Source of the DNA: Mesostigma viride
Taxonomy: Eukaryota > Streptophyta > Mesostigmatophyceae > Mesostigmatales > Mesostigmataceae
Direction: 5' to 3'
DNA length: 62,000 nt
NCBI GenBank assembly: GCA_009746045.1
Contig: RPFO01000027.1
Span: forward strand, 280,001-342,000
Each line of letters begins with the position of its first letter. The stretch's first letter is position 1. The notes beneath the pieces are model-generated. The model ran no database searches, had not been told where the DNA came from, and saw nothing but the letters and a program-made list of their open reading frames with translations. Positions 34,748-46,483 of the stretch are shown here, in pieces. Position numbers and translations under genes: made by a program.

Positions 34748-35501
34748 ATGGTATGTAGTTTCAAGCATGGCTGCGTAAATCATGATTAGATCGAGATGTT
34801 AGTGTTGTAGATTTCGTCCGGCACTTTTCGAGGGGTGTATCGTTGGGTTTACGGCGGGGCATGGAGGGGTATACATGCAGCGGTCATCGAAGCTGAGCAG
34901 ATGTCTGTACGTGCCCGGGATGCTTAAATTCGGCCTTTTGCAGGTGCTTTCCAGCGATATCGACCTTCTTCATCCGCCAGCGGAGGTGGAGAAGACCCGC
35001 CACAAGCTTAAGCGTCTGGTGCAGTCCCCTAACTCGTTCTTCATGGACGTGAAGTGCCAGGGGTGCTTTAGCATGTACGTTCCCATATTGAAATGTCCCA
35101 CACATGGAAGGATATGTGCCCTTCTGTAATATGTGGCAGGTCGTAGTATTTAGTGCGTTCAATTTCCCGTGTCCATGCTCTGCTCCGTGCAAGTCAGTGC
35201 GAAGGAATGAGCGCCGTCGCTTCTTGCGATTACTCGCAGTTTAAGTTCTGGCGCTGTTGTTACGCATCATGTTTTTCGTTCTATTGGTGGGATTGCATGT
35301 GCTGACAAATTTATTCATTGTGGTCAAACATGGGGCTTGTACTGCCCTTCCCTCGCGTTTCTATCTGGATGCAGCACGACCGTCTTCTCCCACTCGCAGA
35401 CGGTGGTCCTCTGCGGAGCTTGCTCGGCTGTGCTGTGCCAGCCGACGGGTGGACGTGCCAGGTTGACTGAGGGCTGCTCTTTCCGCAGGAAGGGTGATTG
35501 A
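34748..35501 (+). CDS. RPS27: 40S ribosomal protein eS27 (RPS27), three coding exons
   Basis: Joining 34748-34750, 34944-35074 and 35375-35501 gives an 86-residue protein. The first coding exon is only the ATG, followed at once by donor GTATGT. Intron 1 ends TTTTGCAG. Exon 2 encodes [20 protein letters not shown] ... [20 protein letters not shown] and stops within a codon at donor GTACGT. Intron 2 ends GGATGCAG, and exon 3 gives [20 protein letters not shown] ... [12 protein letters not shown]. The C4 zinc ribbon is complete (C39, C42, C58, C61). eS27 is a small-subunit protein near the platform, needed for pre-rRNA processing. Length and sequence match the family almost residue for residue. 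AATAAA at 35523 may be the poly(A) signal. An intron right after the start codon is a known habit of ribosomal protein genes. Confidence 0.96.
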
Positions 35502-36991
35502 GAACTGCAGTCTAGTCCAGCATAATAAAACGTTGTTGAGGCGGATCATGGATTCACCTCGAGCCCCTGCTTTTTATTTTATTTAGAGGCGTATAGAGAT
35601 TTCAGCGATGAAGCCAGCGTCAGGCCCGGGGGGTCCCCAGCATGCCATTTTGTGCCGGACACGTTGCCGCCATAGTCATGGCCGCCGCGATGGTTATGAC
35701 TCTCCCCTCCAGTTCATAGTTATGTCACTTACAGACTCAGTTATGGCAACAGGGGGGAGAGAGGCTTGCAGGGAGGATGCCGACAACGTCAAAGGACGCA
35801 AGAGAAAGGCATGAACGTGACGGTGGTTCGGCAATGCATCCTCACCCCCTGCGCGTGCAGTGTGCCGCCGTGCACACTGTCGCCTTCCCATATGTTATTA
35901 TAATTCCATTCGAACACCGCACGACTGTGGCGGTGTTCCTTGTGTAATTGAATGGCTGATTTGCTTGTTCTTGGTCAGGCCTTCACATCCGCATGTCGTG
36001 CATGCGGGTCACCTCATACTTGCCGCGTTTATTACTATGCCGTGCTCATGTGTATTCATGTGTCGTGGTAAGGCGCATGGGCAGCATGCCCCTTGATCGG
36101 CTAGCGGAGAGAAATAGAAAGATGTTATTGGGGGGGGGGGGGGGGGGGAAGGGTACTTTTCCCCACTTTTTTGTCTTTGGTATGTGTAGTTCTTTTGCCC
36201 TGTCTATTGTACCGGTAGTTTAGTTGGTTACATTCTTTGCGCAGGTTGCTGTAAAAGGTCTGCTTGTCCATGGTGCAAATCTGGTGTGGTGTGCGGCAGT
36301 AGTTTTCCTGAGAGAGATCATGTTCACGACGTATTCGTTATTGCAGGGCGCATTATAAGGTGTTGTGTATATCTTCGGTCGGTCCTTCTAACCCTGCTTG
36401 TTTTCCACGCTTTCCCCTTCCCCTCGGCCCACCCACCCCACTCTTTAGCAACCTTCGCCCGCCTGACCCTGCCCTGTCCTACCCCACCTTGTCCCAACTT
36501 ATTTTGAGGGAAGAGGACTGATCCTAAGCTGGTCCTGTATGTTTTGTAGCCTGTGTAGATGTGTATAATGGCTCGCTTTTCGTGCGTTTCTCAGGGTAGG
36601 GGATGTTGGATGTGGCCTATATGTGGTTGGGCTTGTTTGGATGTTGGTTTTGCTTGTCTTTGAAAGGACGGCAACTGGTTTGTTGCTTTCTGAGGTAAAG
36701 CTTGCGATGTGCATGCAACCTTGCATTGCTATAGAACTCAAAATTTTTTAGACAACCTATGGTTTTGTGTAGCATCGATGCTTTTTTATGTTGCCGTTTC
36801 TGGTGTTTTTTCTTGTGATCGAATTTTGGTTTTTTGGAGTGATGTGGTGTGTTGGTTTGCAATGACCTTGGCAGTTCTTTCCTGCTTATATTTGTCATAG
36901 CTTCAGTGGGGTTGTTTTGTCAAGACATGCATGTCACATCATTAACTCAGATGGACATGGAGTGAGACAGCTATGGACGCATGGCAATTGA
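35502..36991. other. Region without a recognised gene
   Basis: Downstream of eS27. The only distinctive feature is a poly(G) run at 36131-36148. Open frames are short and unlike known proteins. It ends at the TSD of the 37-44 kb nested block. Confidence 0.35.
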
Positions 36992-37016
36992 TATCTTTGG
37001 ATAATTAATTAATTAA

Positions 37017-38754
37017 CCCGTGTTTTTTTTTTTAGAACGCGATATACTGCGTTGTAAGCTATTTATAGAACACATCATAACATCTAGGGAAAATTTTTTT
37101 TCATAGTCATGTGTATACTTTCCTGAAAGCCCATAAATCAAAGGATTTTTTGAGCTACTCAGACCTACAAAATGCTAATTCATTTGAGAGATACACTGGT
37201 TTGAATACAGGGGGGTCTGACCATGACCGCGATTTGTTGACCCTAGGTCACAAGTCATGTGCTTATTCACAAATGGTTCATGAAAAAAATCTGGCTTCTT
37301 GCACGAGCTATGGGCAACATATGCAGGCTCTGTGAAACAAAACTCAGGCCCATTGGGCCACTGGAGCTATTTTTTATTAGCATTACAATTACAACGCAGT
37401 ACAACGCAGTGGGAAAAATGAGAGCCCTTCACAACATGACCCAACGACACAAGCCCCATAAACGGGGATATCATGAGCTAGGAGGGTCAAAACGTTGAAA
37501 ATAGGTGTTGTATAAGTTATACAGCATCAAACATGCATCAAACATCATGACTGGATGACATAATATGACTGAATCAGGCAGCCATAGCCAAAGCATCATC
37601 CACTCTCAGAACGTGTTGAGCACATGCCTCGTGGGAAGGGAGGCACTGGGTTTTCATTCCACAACGTGTGCAATACTGAAAGAAAGAGGCATGTGTAATG
37701 CAAGGCTTGGATAGGTTGAGTGATCCATGAGCTTACATGCAGGCGAAGATGACGCTGGAATGCATGCTAGCAAATGGTGGCAAGATGCTAACAACGCATG
37801 ATTATACACCATGATTATGGGCACCTAGCTGATCTTCTTGCACAATCAACGCAGTATAAACCATCAATATCCAATCCTCACGATATATTCACGGCTTGAC
37901 GACGTATACATCACCTAAATACTGCACGACTGCAACCTGCTATGGCTGACATGCAAGCAACGTCGAGTAGGATGGCGGTCTTAGAGAGGCTGGGCAGAGG
38001 TCGGTAGAAATAAGTGGAAAACTGGCAGAAACTAGGTGGAAACACGATATACTTACGCCTGCAAGCACTATTGAGCCGGTGGCAGAGGCCATTTCCAGGA
38101 AAATACAGCATACCGTAGCAATAGCCACGGTCACGCCTTACGCTATTTGCAGGCACCATCATGCCCGGAGCTACCCAATAAAAGTCTGCACAAATCTCGG
38201 TTTAGCCGAGAGTCCGGGCGTTCGGAATGAATAAACATGTGTTAAGAAGTCGAAAAACCATGGAAATACCAAGCATGGTGCCGCAGCAGACCCGAGTCCT
38301 GCCGTAATAATATGTATGCCGGTTTCCAGGGTTTCCGCATGAAAGTTGGGTGAGAAACTGGAAAAATCTACGTTTCCTTTGCCCCAGTACCTCAACAAAC
38401 TCGTAGAAACCTAATTATCAACCTTTGAACGCATCATCATGGTCGTGCCACCCAACAGCCACTGAAATTCGCGCGAAAACTGGCGAGATCTACCTGCCGC
38501 CATCGCCGTCGTCTTCACCTTCGTCCCGCGAAAATGCCTGATTTCAGTGGTACATATTTGTTTGCAGCTGTCACAAAAAAAATCCAAAAAATACCAGGAT
38601 TTTTTCTTGAGTTCTACGGGATGTAAGGAGGCCGTCCACCGAGTTTCAGACCGAAAATCTCGTATCTACTGTGCCTGCCACGTGTCAGATTACAACGCGA
38701 TACATCGCGTTCTAACCCTACAACGCGATACATCGCGTTGTAAAAAAACACGGG
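37017..38754. mobile_element. TTAA-flanked transposon E6 (CCCGTG ends, non-autonomous piggyBac-like)
   Basis: TTAA at 37013-37016 and 38755-38758. Terminal inverted repeats CCCGTGTTTTTTT, followed by subterminal palindromes built on ACAACGCGAT / ATCGCGTTGT (right side 38694-38741; left side 37036-37055 imperfect). 5'-CCC ends and TTAA fit piggyBac. No transposase frame. Confidence 0.85.
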
Positions 38755-39453
38755 TTAAGGGGACTCGCACGTCCAAAAGCCTGAAAAACTGACTTTAATG
38801 AATATCAGTTCCAATGCACTCGGGAACCATCTAGTGATGATTGAGTACCATAAATATGATGCTTGGACATTCATGCCACCACTTGTTGGGGGTACTACCC
38901 CCAACCACACACCGGTGGCGAGCTAAAAATAGAAAAAGACGCTATTTGTGAGATATTTTGCCCAAGACAAACCACTTATCCAAATGACCTGCCCATACAT
39001 TTCTGCAAAGTTCCCCCACTTTTTTAAAAGCTGGGCTATTTACATGGCCAAAATGGTCACATTTGTTTGAGTTATTAATTTTCCCGCAAAATGGGTACTT
39101 TTTTGAGCCAAAAAAAATAAATCAAATCATTAACACATCAGATTGGGTCATCCATACATTTCATATTCCACTGAGTGGGGGGAAACACAACCCCAAAGTT
39201 TGAGCTCATTCTGACAAGCGTAGCTCAAGTTATTGATTTTCCTGTGATGCCACCTGGGTAGACGCTAAAAGAGAATTGAGCTAGTGCTGAGCCAAAATGA
39301 CATCTGTTTTGCTACCCTAGACACCCAAAAACATGCCCACTTTGATCACGGAGTGTGAGGAGGATGTCCGGAGCGTCATACGCCCCACCCCTCCATCGGC
39401 ACAGCCAGCCTTGTGAGTATACCCTTAACAACAAGGCTGGTAGGACGACACGC

Positions 39454-39661
39454 CTGAGCAGCATATGTCATGCCCATCTCAGGCTAATAATGTGTGATTT
39501 TGTGCCAACAACCAAGTTGTTCCACCCAACAACACATTAAAAACCCTCTTCCAAAATGCCCAACAAGCCGGACATGTGGAGGGCCACACACGCAGTATAT
39601 AAAGAGAAAATAAGCTGACTTTTTATCCAGCCAACTTGTGGCTAGCTGCTCTGGTTAGCAT
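39454..39661. repeat. 208-bp direct repeat, left copy (flanks LINE D)
   Basis: Starts CTGAGCAGCATATGTC and ends TGGTTAGCAT. Matches 42671-42878 with two mismatches. It abuts the LINE D tail and contains a TATATAAA box. Confidence 0.95.
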
Positions 39662-39792
39662 TAAAATTAAATTAAATTAAATTATAACATGCCTCCGTGG
39701 GGAGGTCATGTAGCACATATTTCATGATGGATGGGGTGGAGGAAGCCGCGTGATCGAACTATCCTAACTCTATCTAGAAAATCCTAACTACA

Positions 39793-41510
39793 CTACTCAT
39801 CAAAACGCCTCCTCCGCTTGGGGGGAGGTGGCTTGCCCACAGGGTCGGGCGTGTGCGCCTTGACAATCTTCTTCCACCGCGTCTTGTCCTGCATGGCAGT
39901 CCAAAGACGGGAGAGAGAGTGGATGCGGTGCTCAAACTGGGCTGGGACCACTAGGTCGTCCAGCAACATCTGAACGTAGTTGGTGACAGGTTTCCCTACC
40001 CTTTTGGGAATGTCCTTGGGGCCAGGCCAGGTCAGAATGTGCCGCCCTGGCTGTCCAAGCCGCTGGGGGCCGGCCAGACCAAGGGTGGTGTCGACCTGGC
40101 TGGTGCGGGCAAGGTGTCCTACAAATGCTATCCTACGCTGCCTAATCTCGTCCGAAACACGAGGCATGCCATGATACAGAGACTCTGATGACGGACGCTC
40201 GGAAAAACCTACATTAAGGACCTGCCGGAGCATCCTGTAAACTGTGCCGTCGAGCCGAGCTGCCAGTTTGGGTGGGAGGGTCCACGCCTCGGCGCCATAC
40301 GTGAGCACCGTGAGGACGAGGACCTTGAAGAGCATGCGCTTGCGGTGCCCGTTCAGGCCCTTCGAGCGCCAGTAGGGTGTGAGCGAACGGAGCTTGGCCC
40401 AGGCAAGGCCGATGCGGGTGTCCACATCGTCGGCGGTGTCAGGAAGCCAGCTCCCCAACAGCTTGAAGCGGTCGCGGAACGGGACCTCCGTCCCGTCGAG
40501 CAGGCGCGGCAGCGGTGGTTTACTGGATGCTCCTATCACCATCGCCTCAGTTTTGACACTAATCTCCAGCCCCACCGCCCGCGCCTCCAGGCCCAGGCAG
40601 TCCAGCCAGGTCTGAATGTGCTCGGGGCGCTCGATGAGGGTGGTATCATCCGCATAAATCAGGTCGGCAAGGCGGTAACCAGGTCTAACCCCGCCGTGCT
40701 CTTTCACGTTAAGGATGTCCAAGCCTGGCTCGAACCCCTTAAGAGCAGTAAAGCGCGCACGTGCCCGGCGCATGACGTGATCCACGACAATAATGAACAG
40801 GTATGGGGACAGGACACAACCTTGCCACACCCCGTGGTGAAGGGGGAATGGTGGAGTGGTGCCCTCCGCAGTCCGCACTACTGCCTGTGAGCCCTCATAC
40901 AGACGGCGAATGGCAGCAATAAACGCAGGTGGTACCCGATCCAGAGCTAGGATGGCCCAAAGAGCCTCCCAGAGAACCGTGTCAAAGGCCTTGATATAGT
41001 CAACAAAAATGAAGACCAGCGGCAAACTGTCAGGGGGAAGTCGACGCACCTCCTCCATCAACCGGCGCGCGACAAACACAGCCATGACAGTGTTACGACC
41101 ACGACGGAAACCCATCTGAGACTCACCCAGGTGTGGGTCCAGCGCGGCGCGGAGCCTGTGCAGCATCATGCGCATGAAGACCTTCAGCGCGGCGCTCTGG
41201 AGGCAGACACCCCGGTAGTTACCGGGGTCAGCAGCAGAGCCCTTCTTGTACAGCATGACGCGGATGGCCGTCTGCCACTCAGCAGGCGGAGGCTCGTCAG
41301 AGAGCAGGACACGGTTGCAGAACGCCAGCAGAAGATCCCTAACCGCCAGATCAGGGGTCTTCAGCAGCTCAGCAGAAAGGTGGTCGGCACCGACCGCCGC
41401 ATCGTACCGCAGGCGAGCAAGGGCGCCGTCCAATTCCTTCAAAGTGAAGGGGGGGACGACGTCGTCAGTGGCAAGGCAGCCCTCCTGCAAGGCGGGGACT
41501 TGGTAGTCCG
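39793..41510 (-). CDS. RT-1 reverse transcriptase, longest intact frame (copy D)
   Basis: An uninterrupted ~565-codon frame, the best copy of this enzyme in the window. RT motifs in order: YKKGSAADPGNYRGVCLQSA, FIFVDYIKAFDT (motif A), GVWQGCVLSPYLFIIVVDHV (motif B), LADLIYADDTTL (motif C, catalytic DD intact) and EISVKTEAMVIG (motif D). A C-terminal region follows with VLTYGAEAWTLPPKLAARLD and a basic end. It synthesises LINE cDNA at the nicked target. It is the C-terminal part of an endonuclease-RT polyprotein and has no start codon of its own; upstream frameshifts suggest this copy is dead even though the RT frame is open. Confidence 0.88.
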
Positions 41511-42670
41511 CGGCCGAGGAGGGGGGCGCTGGCGGCGGCGGGGGTCCGGCGACCCCGAGGCGGGCGGCCGTCTCGGGGTGAAGCGGCGGGGGGGGGCGCG
41601 AGCCCCACCGGTCAAGGAAACATTGTGGGCCAACCAGCGGTCAAGGCTTACCGGCGCCGTGCCGTCCCCCGTGTGCTCCACCGGGGTGCGCTGCCGCCGG
41701 CCGCCGAGCCGGTCGAGGTGGTACCACATGTCCTTGCCCTGGTTGCGGGCCTGGCAGGCCTTGGCATCCGCGATGCACTGGGCCGCCTCCGCGTCCTGAG
41801 CGTGCTCGTAGGCCTCCACAAGGGCGGCCTGGAGCAATGGTTTCTGCAGCGGGTCCCGGTTACGCTTGAGGCGGTGCCGGGCGGCCAAGACCTTGGGGTC
41901 CTGGCGGTAGAGCGGGCCGGGGCGGCGGCGGGGCATGACCGGCAGGTGCCGGGCCGCCAGCAACGGGGCACGGGCCGCAAAGCCCGCAAAAATGGCTGCG
42001 TTGGGGGCACCATTGTCCAGCTCGTCGACGTCCGCCCGGGCGTCCAGGGCCGACAGGTACTTCCGTCGGCACCAGTTCCGCTCGTGCTCGGCGTCCGTCC
42101 AGTCCTCAGGATCTCCCTTGACTGGACGTAGAGCAGACCAGTCAGGGCGGACCACTGGGGCGCGGCGCGCGGGGACGTGGAACCGGAGCCGAAGGGTCGC
42201 GCGCACCAACCGGTGGTCAGAGCACACCGTCGGCGTGTCAAACACTCGGGTGTCCAACCGAGGTGCACCTGGACTGCCGTACCACCACGTAGTCCAAACA
42301 GGCCTGACGGCCGTTAGGGCCACGAAAAGTGACCAAGTCCTGTGAGGGACGTTGGAAGTGGCAGTTGACAGCAACCATCCCGCTATCCCGCAAAAAGGCA
42401 GAAAACAGGGGGGTGTTGTCGTTAGCAGTGGTGTCAGCAGGCGCAAAGCGGCTGCCAGCAGTGCCCACGGGGAGCGTGGCATTGGCGTCGAGCAGCATAA
42501 CCAAAAAGTGGCGGGCCGGGGTGACCCTCTCAAGGTCATGCAAGGATTCGAAGAACTCCTCACGGGCCGACTCAGGTAGACCACTGTGGGGTGCGTAGCC
42601 CACCCCCACCGTGAGGTGGTGTTTAGACCGCCCCTCGACAGAGGTGAAATGTGCTAGAAACTTAAGCGTG
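41511..42670 (-). pseudogene. APE-type endonuclease and linker of RT-1 (copy D), truncated
   Basis: Begins inside the endonuclease (STLKFLAHFTSVEGRSK). Later boxes are present: VGVGYAPHSGLPESAREE, FLVMLLDANATLP, LDYVVVRQ and VCSDHRLVRATL, but small indels near 42265 and 42655 put them in different frames. An 18-bp deletion relative to copy B lies near 42656. Confidence 0.85.
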
Positions 42671-42878
42671 CTGAGCAGCATATGTCATGCCCATCTCAGG
42701 CTAATAATGTGTGATTTTGTGCCAACAACCAAGTTGTTCCACCCAACAACACATTAAAAACCCTCTTCCAAAATGCCCAACAAGCCGGACATGTGGAGGA
42801 CCACACACGCAGTATATAAAGAGAAAATAAGCTGACTTTTTATCCAGCCAACCTGTGGCTAGCTGCTCTGGTTAGCAT
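42671..42878. repeat. 208-bp direct repeat, right copy (flanks LINE D)
   Basis: Second copy of the 39454-39661 sequence, on the 5' side of LINE D. The differences seen are GGCC/GACC in GTGGAGG-CCACAC and CTTG/CCTG near the end. Confidence 0.95.
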
Positions 42879-44133
42879 GACAAAGGCTATCATTTACTCA
42901 GTGGGAAAGGTGAAGAGACAATTGGAACAACCTACCTGACGCATGTGCCACCAAAGCATTGTGTCCCGCAAAATGCACATTGCCTCCTTTCTAACAAGCA
43001 CGAGCCACTTTCTTTAGGAGACAGGTGCCAGCTCGTCAGTGTCTGGGGAAAATGATGCCGCTGCTTAGGAAGACCGCGTGAATTTCCTCGAACACAACTG
43101 TCTATAAAGCAAAAGAAATTTCAGAGAAGCATGGAAATAAAAGCATTAAACCTTCCCGACAGGTTGTGGGCCACGCGCTGCAGCAAGCCAGCCACGTCAC
43201 AGACGAACTTGCTAAAAAACATCCAGGAATCCAGCGATGCAGCGCCAGGACCCGCAACTTCATGGCTGCATCTGGCCGGAAAGAAGGCAAAAAGCTTACG
43301 CTCAACGAGCTAAGAAAGCAGGAAAGCGCTATCTTAGGACGTTTAATACAAGAACGTACCATAACGGGCATTTATTCGTGCCCAGGCGCACAAGAAAGGC
43401 CACCCTTTCATGGAGAGGTCGGGCGCGCATCGCGCAGGCCTAATGTTATCTTACCGCAAAATGACGGGAAAGGTAAAGATAGCAGCGGGAATTTTTACGG
43501 CTTTAGAAACATCATTAAACTAGCTTCCATTAGGACCATCAAAACTGGCAACAATCGACAATCACACCTGCAGGCATCCATTATACTTTATTCATCCCGA
43601 CAGAAATTCAGGCCGGACCCCCCCTGCCGATGGTAAAGAAAAAGAGCCCGCGACATTATAGATCGCAACTATCCCACCATAAATTAGAATCAGTAACTAA
43701 TTTTCTCCAAGAATCGAGCATTTTTTCTGCTTTCCGCGAGCCAGATTTGTCACGTTTCGTCTAAAAGCAGTCGCCATGGCCACTTCCGCAAGGGGTGCGC
43801 GCACCGTGCACCCACTTTTCACGGTACGGAGGGTACCGCGGAATTTTTTTGGCGCGGAAAATATTCGCCGCGCCGAGTCCCCTTAATTAAAATCATAGCT
43901 CCGTTGGGAGCATATGTAACACATAGCCCTGAGAAAGGGGCATCTATGGGTTTGTAATACAATCAGGGCTACAACCTGCAGGTGGAGGATGTACAACTAT
44001 CACCTGCTCTGGGTGCACAAGGTGCACCTGCACCGCCATGATGGTTCATGCCTCCTTATCAAGCACAGGCACCCAGGGGGGGCTTGAGGAGAGGGCCTAG
44101 AAGGCCTGCATGACATATGGGTATCTTTGGATA

Positions 44134-44894
44134 GCTCACAAGTTGCCTTGGTAATTATTTCTCATGTCATGTGATGGTATTTGGTATTCTGTAGTTGTAA
44201 GTACATGTTAGTTATAGTGTAAGTACTTACGTGTCATGCGCATGGGCATGCCAAGTTGTAGTGTCTTATGCATCATTAGTATCAGTGTCTTGTGCATCGT
44301 AGATCAGTTGTTTTTTAGGCAAAGCGCCTGATGCATGGCATGCCATTGATGTTGCTGTTGTAGATTCAACCAATAGGACAGTTGACTCACTTAAATAGAA
44401 TTGCTTGTAACTAGATAGATAGACCGGTAGGATTGCGGGTACCCATCCATCCATCCGTCGGGGTTAAATGACTCCCCAACGGGAGCACGAGTTTAATTAA
44501 TTGATAATTGATTGTAAATTGATACACTTCATAGATAGGAAAGGCCGGTAGGATTGCATGCACCCATCCAGCCATCCATCGGGGTTAATTCTCCGTGACT
44601 CCCCAACGGGAGCACGATTAATCAATGTTTTAGAGTAAATTCCTCTGTCTCCCTCCATGCAGGTCTTACTAGATCTATAGCCGCGCGGCCTTCGCGTCTT
44701 TCCTCTCAGAACTACCCTAGTCCTTCCACGGCGTTGGATCGCCATGCGTCCAGGCATAGTTGTCTCACTTCATGTAGCACATATCCCTGAGAAGCCCTGG
44801 GCATATGACATCAGAATATGGCATTCTGGGCTACTTCCTGCAAGGGTGTCGTGTTTGCGTGCCATTATATCCTAGACTATCACTTGAAAGGCAT
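44134..44894 (+). mobile_element. Two short RT-2 3' ends and unassigned sequence
   Basis: Plus-oriented RT-2 3' ends at about 44410-44500 and 44540-44620, each with the CCATCCATCC stretch and the hairpin CTCCCCAACGGGAG (about 44465-44482 and 44595-44612). 44745-44775 carries the CATGCGTCCAGGCATAGTTG motif also seen at 32.03 and 58.15 kb. No host gene seen. Confidence 0.65.
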
Positions 44895-45617
44895 ATCCAT
44901 GCCACTAGTCTGTGAGGCCTTCTCTCACGTATCATTCGGCACCGTGTCAATGGGAATGCAGATGCACTGCGTACGCGTCGTTTGCTGATCTCACCTTTCA
45001 TTCATGCTGCGATGGATAAGCTGTGTTTGCCACACATTCTGCATTTGCCGCAAGTGCAGGCTGCGATGCAGCTCGTGGTGCACAACACTTTCGGCACTCC
45101 CATTGCCGCCTGGCATTACTCTCCCACCTTGGGACAAATGGTTTTCAGCAACGGGAAGGTCAGCCGCAATACAACGCCCACCGAGCTGGCCACCATCTTG
45201 GCAGGGCCCTGCCCCTGCCAACATCAACAGTATTTCAAGTACCTTGATCCCACCTCACAGCATGCCATGACCGCTGACCTCAGCATCCTGCCGAGCCACA
45301 CGCTTGTAGACCTTTTTGCCAAAGGCACCAAGTTTCGGCCGTGGGTCCAGCGCACGTGTGCCAAAGAGGTCGTGGACCGGCTGGATCGCGTAGTATCTCC
45401 GAACCCTGTGATGCCAGATCTCCTTTGCGGCCGTTCCGAGCTTGGCACTGGATTCGTTGTCCACATCGTCGCGTCGCTGCCGCAACACGATGTTTTCTGG
45501 CATCCGCGGGCTTTTGGTTCCCGACGCACATTTGAAAGACTGTGCTGTCCTCCGGCTTTTTGCCTTTGCACCGTGTGCAGTTCTTGGACGTTTGGAATCA
45601 TGGCATGGCTAACGTGA
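44895..45617 (+). CDS. Unrecognised open frame, probably a mobile-element protein fragment
   Basis: A frame open from about 44895 to a stop at 45615-45617. Distinctive blocks are CPCQHQQYFKYLDPTSQHAM, TADLSILPSHTLVDLFAKGT and KFRPWVQRTCAKEVVDRL. The pattern (C-x-C near a helix, H-x-x-T-x-D-L, K-G-x-K-F-R) reminds me of linker regions of uncharacterised reverse-transcriptase elements in protists and invertebrates, but I cannot name the family. Codon composition is more gene-like than in neighbouring frames. The start is uncertain; an ATG lies at 45012. Confidence 0.4.
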
Positions 45618-45635
45618 TGACTGACTAGCTAGACC

Positions 45636-45966
45636 TTTTCAGTGGTTTTCCATTTGCGGGTATTTCCTCGTAAATGGTGGGAGAGCGATCGCAGCAATGG
45701 TGCTCACCACTAGACACTCCCGGCCAGTTAGGCTAGAAACACACGCCCTGATCAAGCATGCTGTTTCCGGCCCCACCGTCTAGGTCATCTAGTCGCTCCA
45801 CACGTAAGCCAGCCATAATTTCAATGCACAAGGATACACATTTCCATCACCATTCATCTTCATCATCCTGAACGACTCGAAAACGCGGAAAAGATAACGG
45901 CAGGCTCGAGCTACCATGGTCCGGATTCTCCCGATTTCTGGCCTGCGCTGGTTGTCTCTTTGATAT
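45636..45966. repeat. ~331-bp direct repeat, left copy (flanks RT-2 fragment)
   Basis: From TTTTCAGTGGTTTTCC to TTGATAT. Near-identical to 46484-46821; the right copy has two small insertions (3 and 4 bp). Its last ~170 bp belong to dispersed repeat R1. Confidence 0.93.
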
Positions 45967-46483
45967 ATCACCAGCACCATTAAGCAGCGACGCCTGCAGC
46001 TAGTAGGGCACCTAGCTCGCACCAACCAAGTAGACACCTCACGTGGCCCCCCCGCAGGACTGCGACCAGCCCAGCCTGGCCGGCACCTCTTGACGTGGGC
46101 CGGGCCCAGTGATGTTAGACGCCGCAAGGCCCGCACCTTCAAAGAGCAGCTAGTAGAGGACATGGGGGGCCTAGGCCTCTCCGTGATTTGGAAGAAGATG
46201 ATGGACACGGCCACGTGGGCCCAGGTCATAGAGGACAACGAGCCCCCCCCAGTTGGGAAGCGCCCGCGTGTGCAATCCCGTGGGAGGCATGCCAGACAGC
46301 TCCCCTAGGGCAGCGGCTGTCTAGATAGATGTTGTAGTTAGAATGCTGTTAGATAGATGTAGTATGTAGCTGATGTAGATAGATTAGACCGGTAGGACTG
46401 TTTGCACCCATCCACCCATCCATCGGGGTTAATGCTCCGTGACTCCCCAACGGGAGCACGAGTCTAATTAATTAATTAATTAA
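45967..46483 (+). mobile_element. RT-2 LINE 3' fragment between long direct repeats
   Basis: Plus orientation and 5'-truncated within the RT C terminus. The frame runs TSTIKQRRLQLVGHLARTNQ ... TFKEQLVEDMGGLGLSVIWK ... KRPRVQSRGRHARQLP with a stop at about 46307, followed by a 3' untranslated region, hairpin (about 46437-46453) and (TTAA)n tail. This is the only copy showing the intact RT-2 C terminus. The 5' junction shows ATAT microhomology with the target. Confidence 0.9.

Larger units (their letters stand above)
39662..42670 (-). mobile_element. RT-1 LINE, copy D, 5'-truncated
   Basis: Minus orientation, 3009 bp. The tail (AATTTA repeats), hairpin (about 39688-39702) and 3' untranslated region lie at the left, and the truncated endonuclease at the right. 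The 5' junction has CTGAG shared between LINE and target (microhomology). Flanked by 208-bp direct repeats. It carries the empty site for the piggyBac element at 40739-40742. Confidence 0.92.
38759..43882. mobile_element. TTAA-flanked transposon E4 (GGGGA-ended family), with nested LINE D
   Basis: TTAA at 38755-38758 (shared with E6) and 43883-43886. Ends GGGGACTCGCACG and the complement of GGGGACTCGGCGCG. The left end shares the GCTAAAAATAGAAAAAGACGC box with E1, and the right ~450 bp match E1's right end. Without D and its duplicated target it is ~1.9 kb. A relic of the family's first exon lies near 43410-43370 on the minus strand. Confidence 0.83.
37004..44121 (-). mobile_element. LINE 3' fragment J, carrying two DNA transposons in its TTAA tail
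   Basis: Flanked by the 12-bp TSD TATCTTTGGATA at 36992-37003 and 44122-44133. J itself is only the (TTAA)n tail plus 43887-44121: an ORF1-1-like 3' untranslated region with hairpin GCTCC-GTTG-GGAGC (about 43899-43912). Elements E6 and E4 occupy TTAA sites within the tail, and LINE D sits inside E4. Confidence 0.85.
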
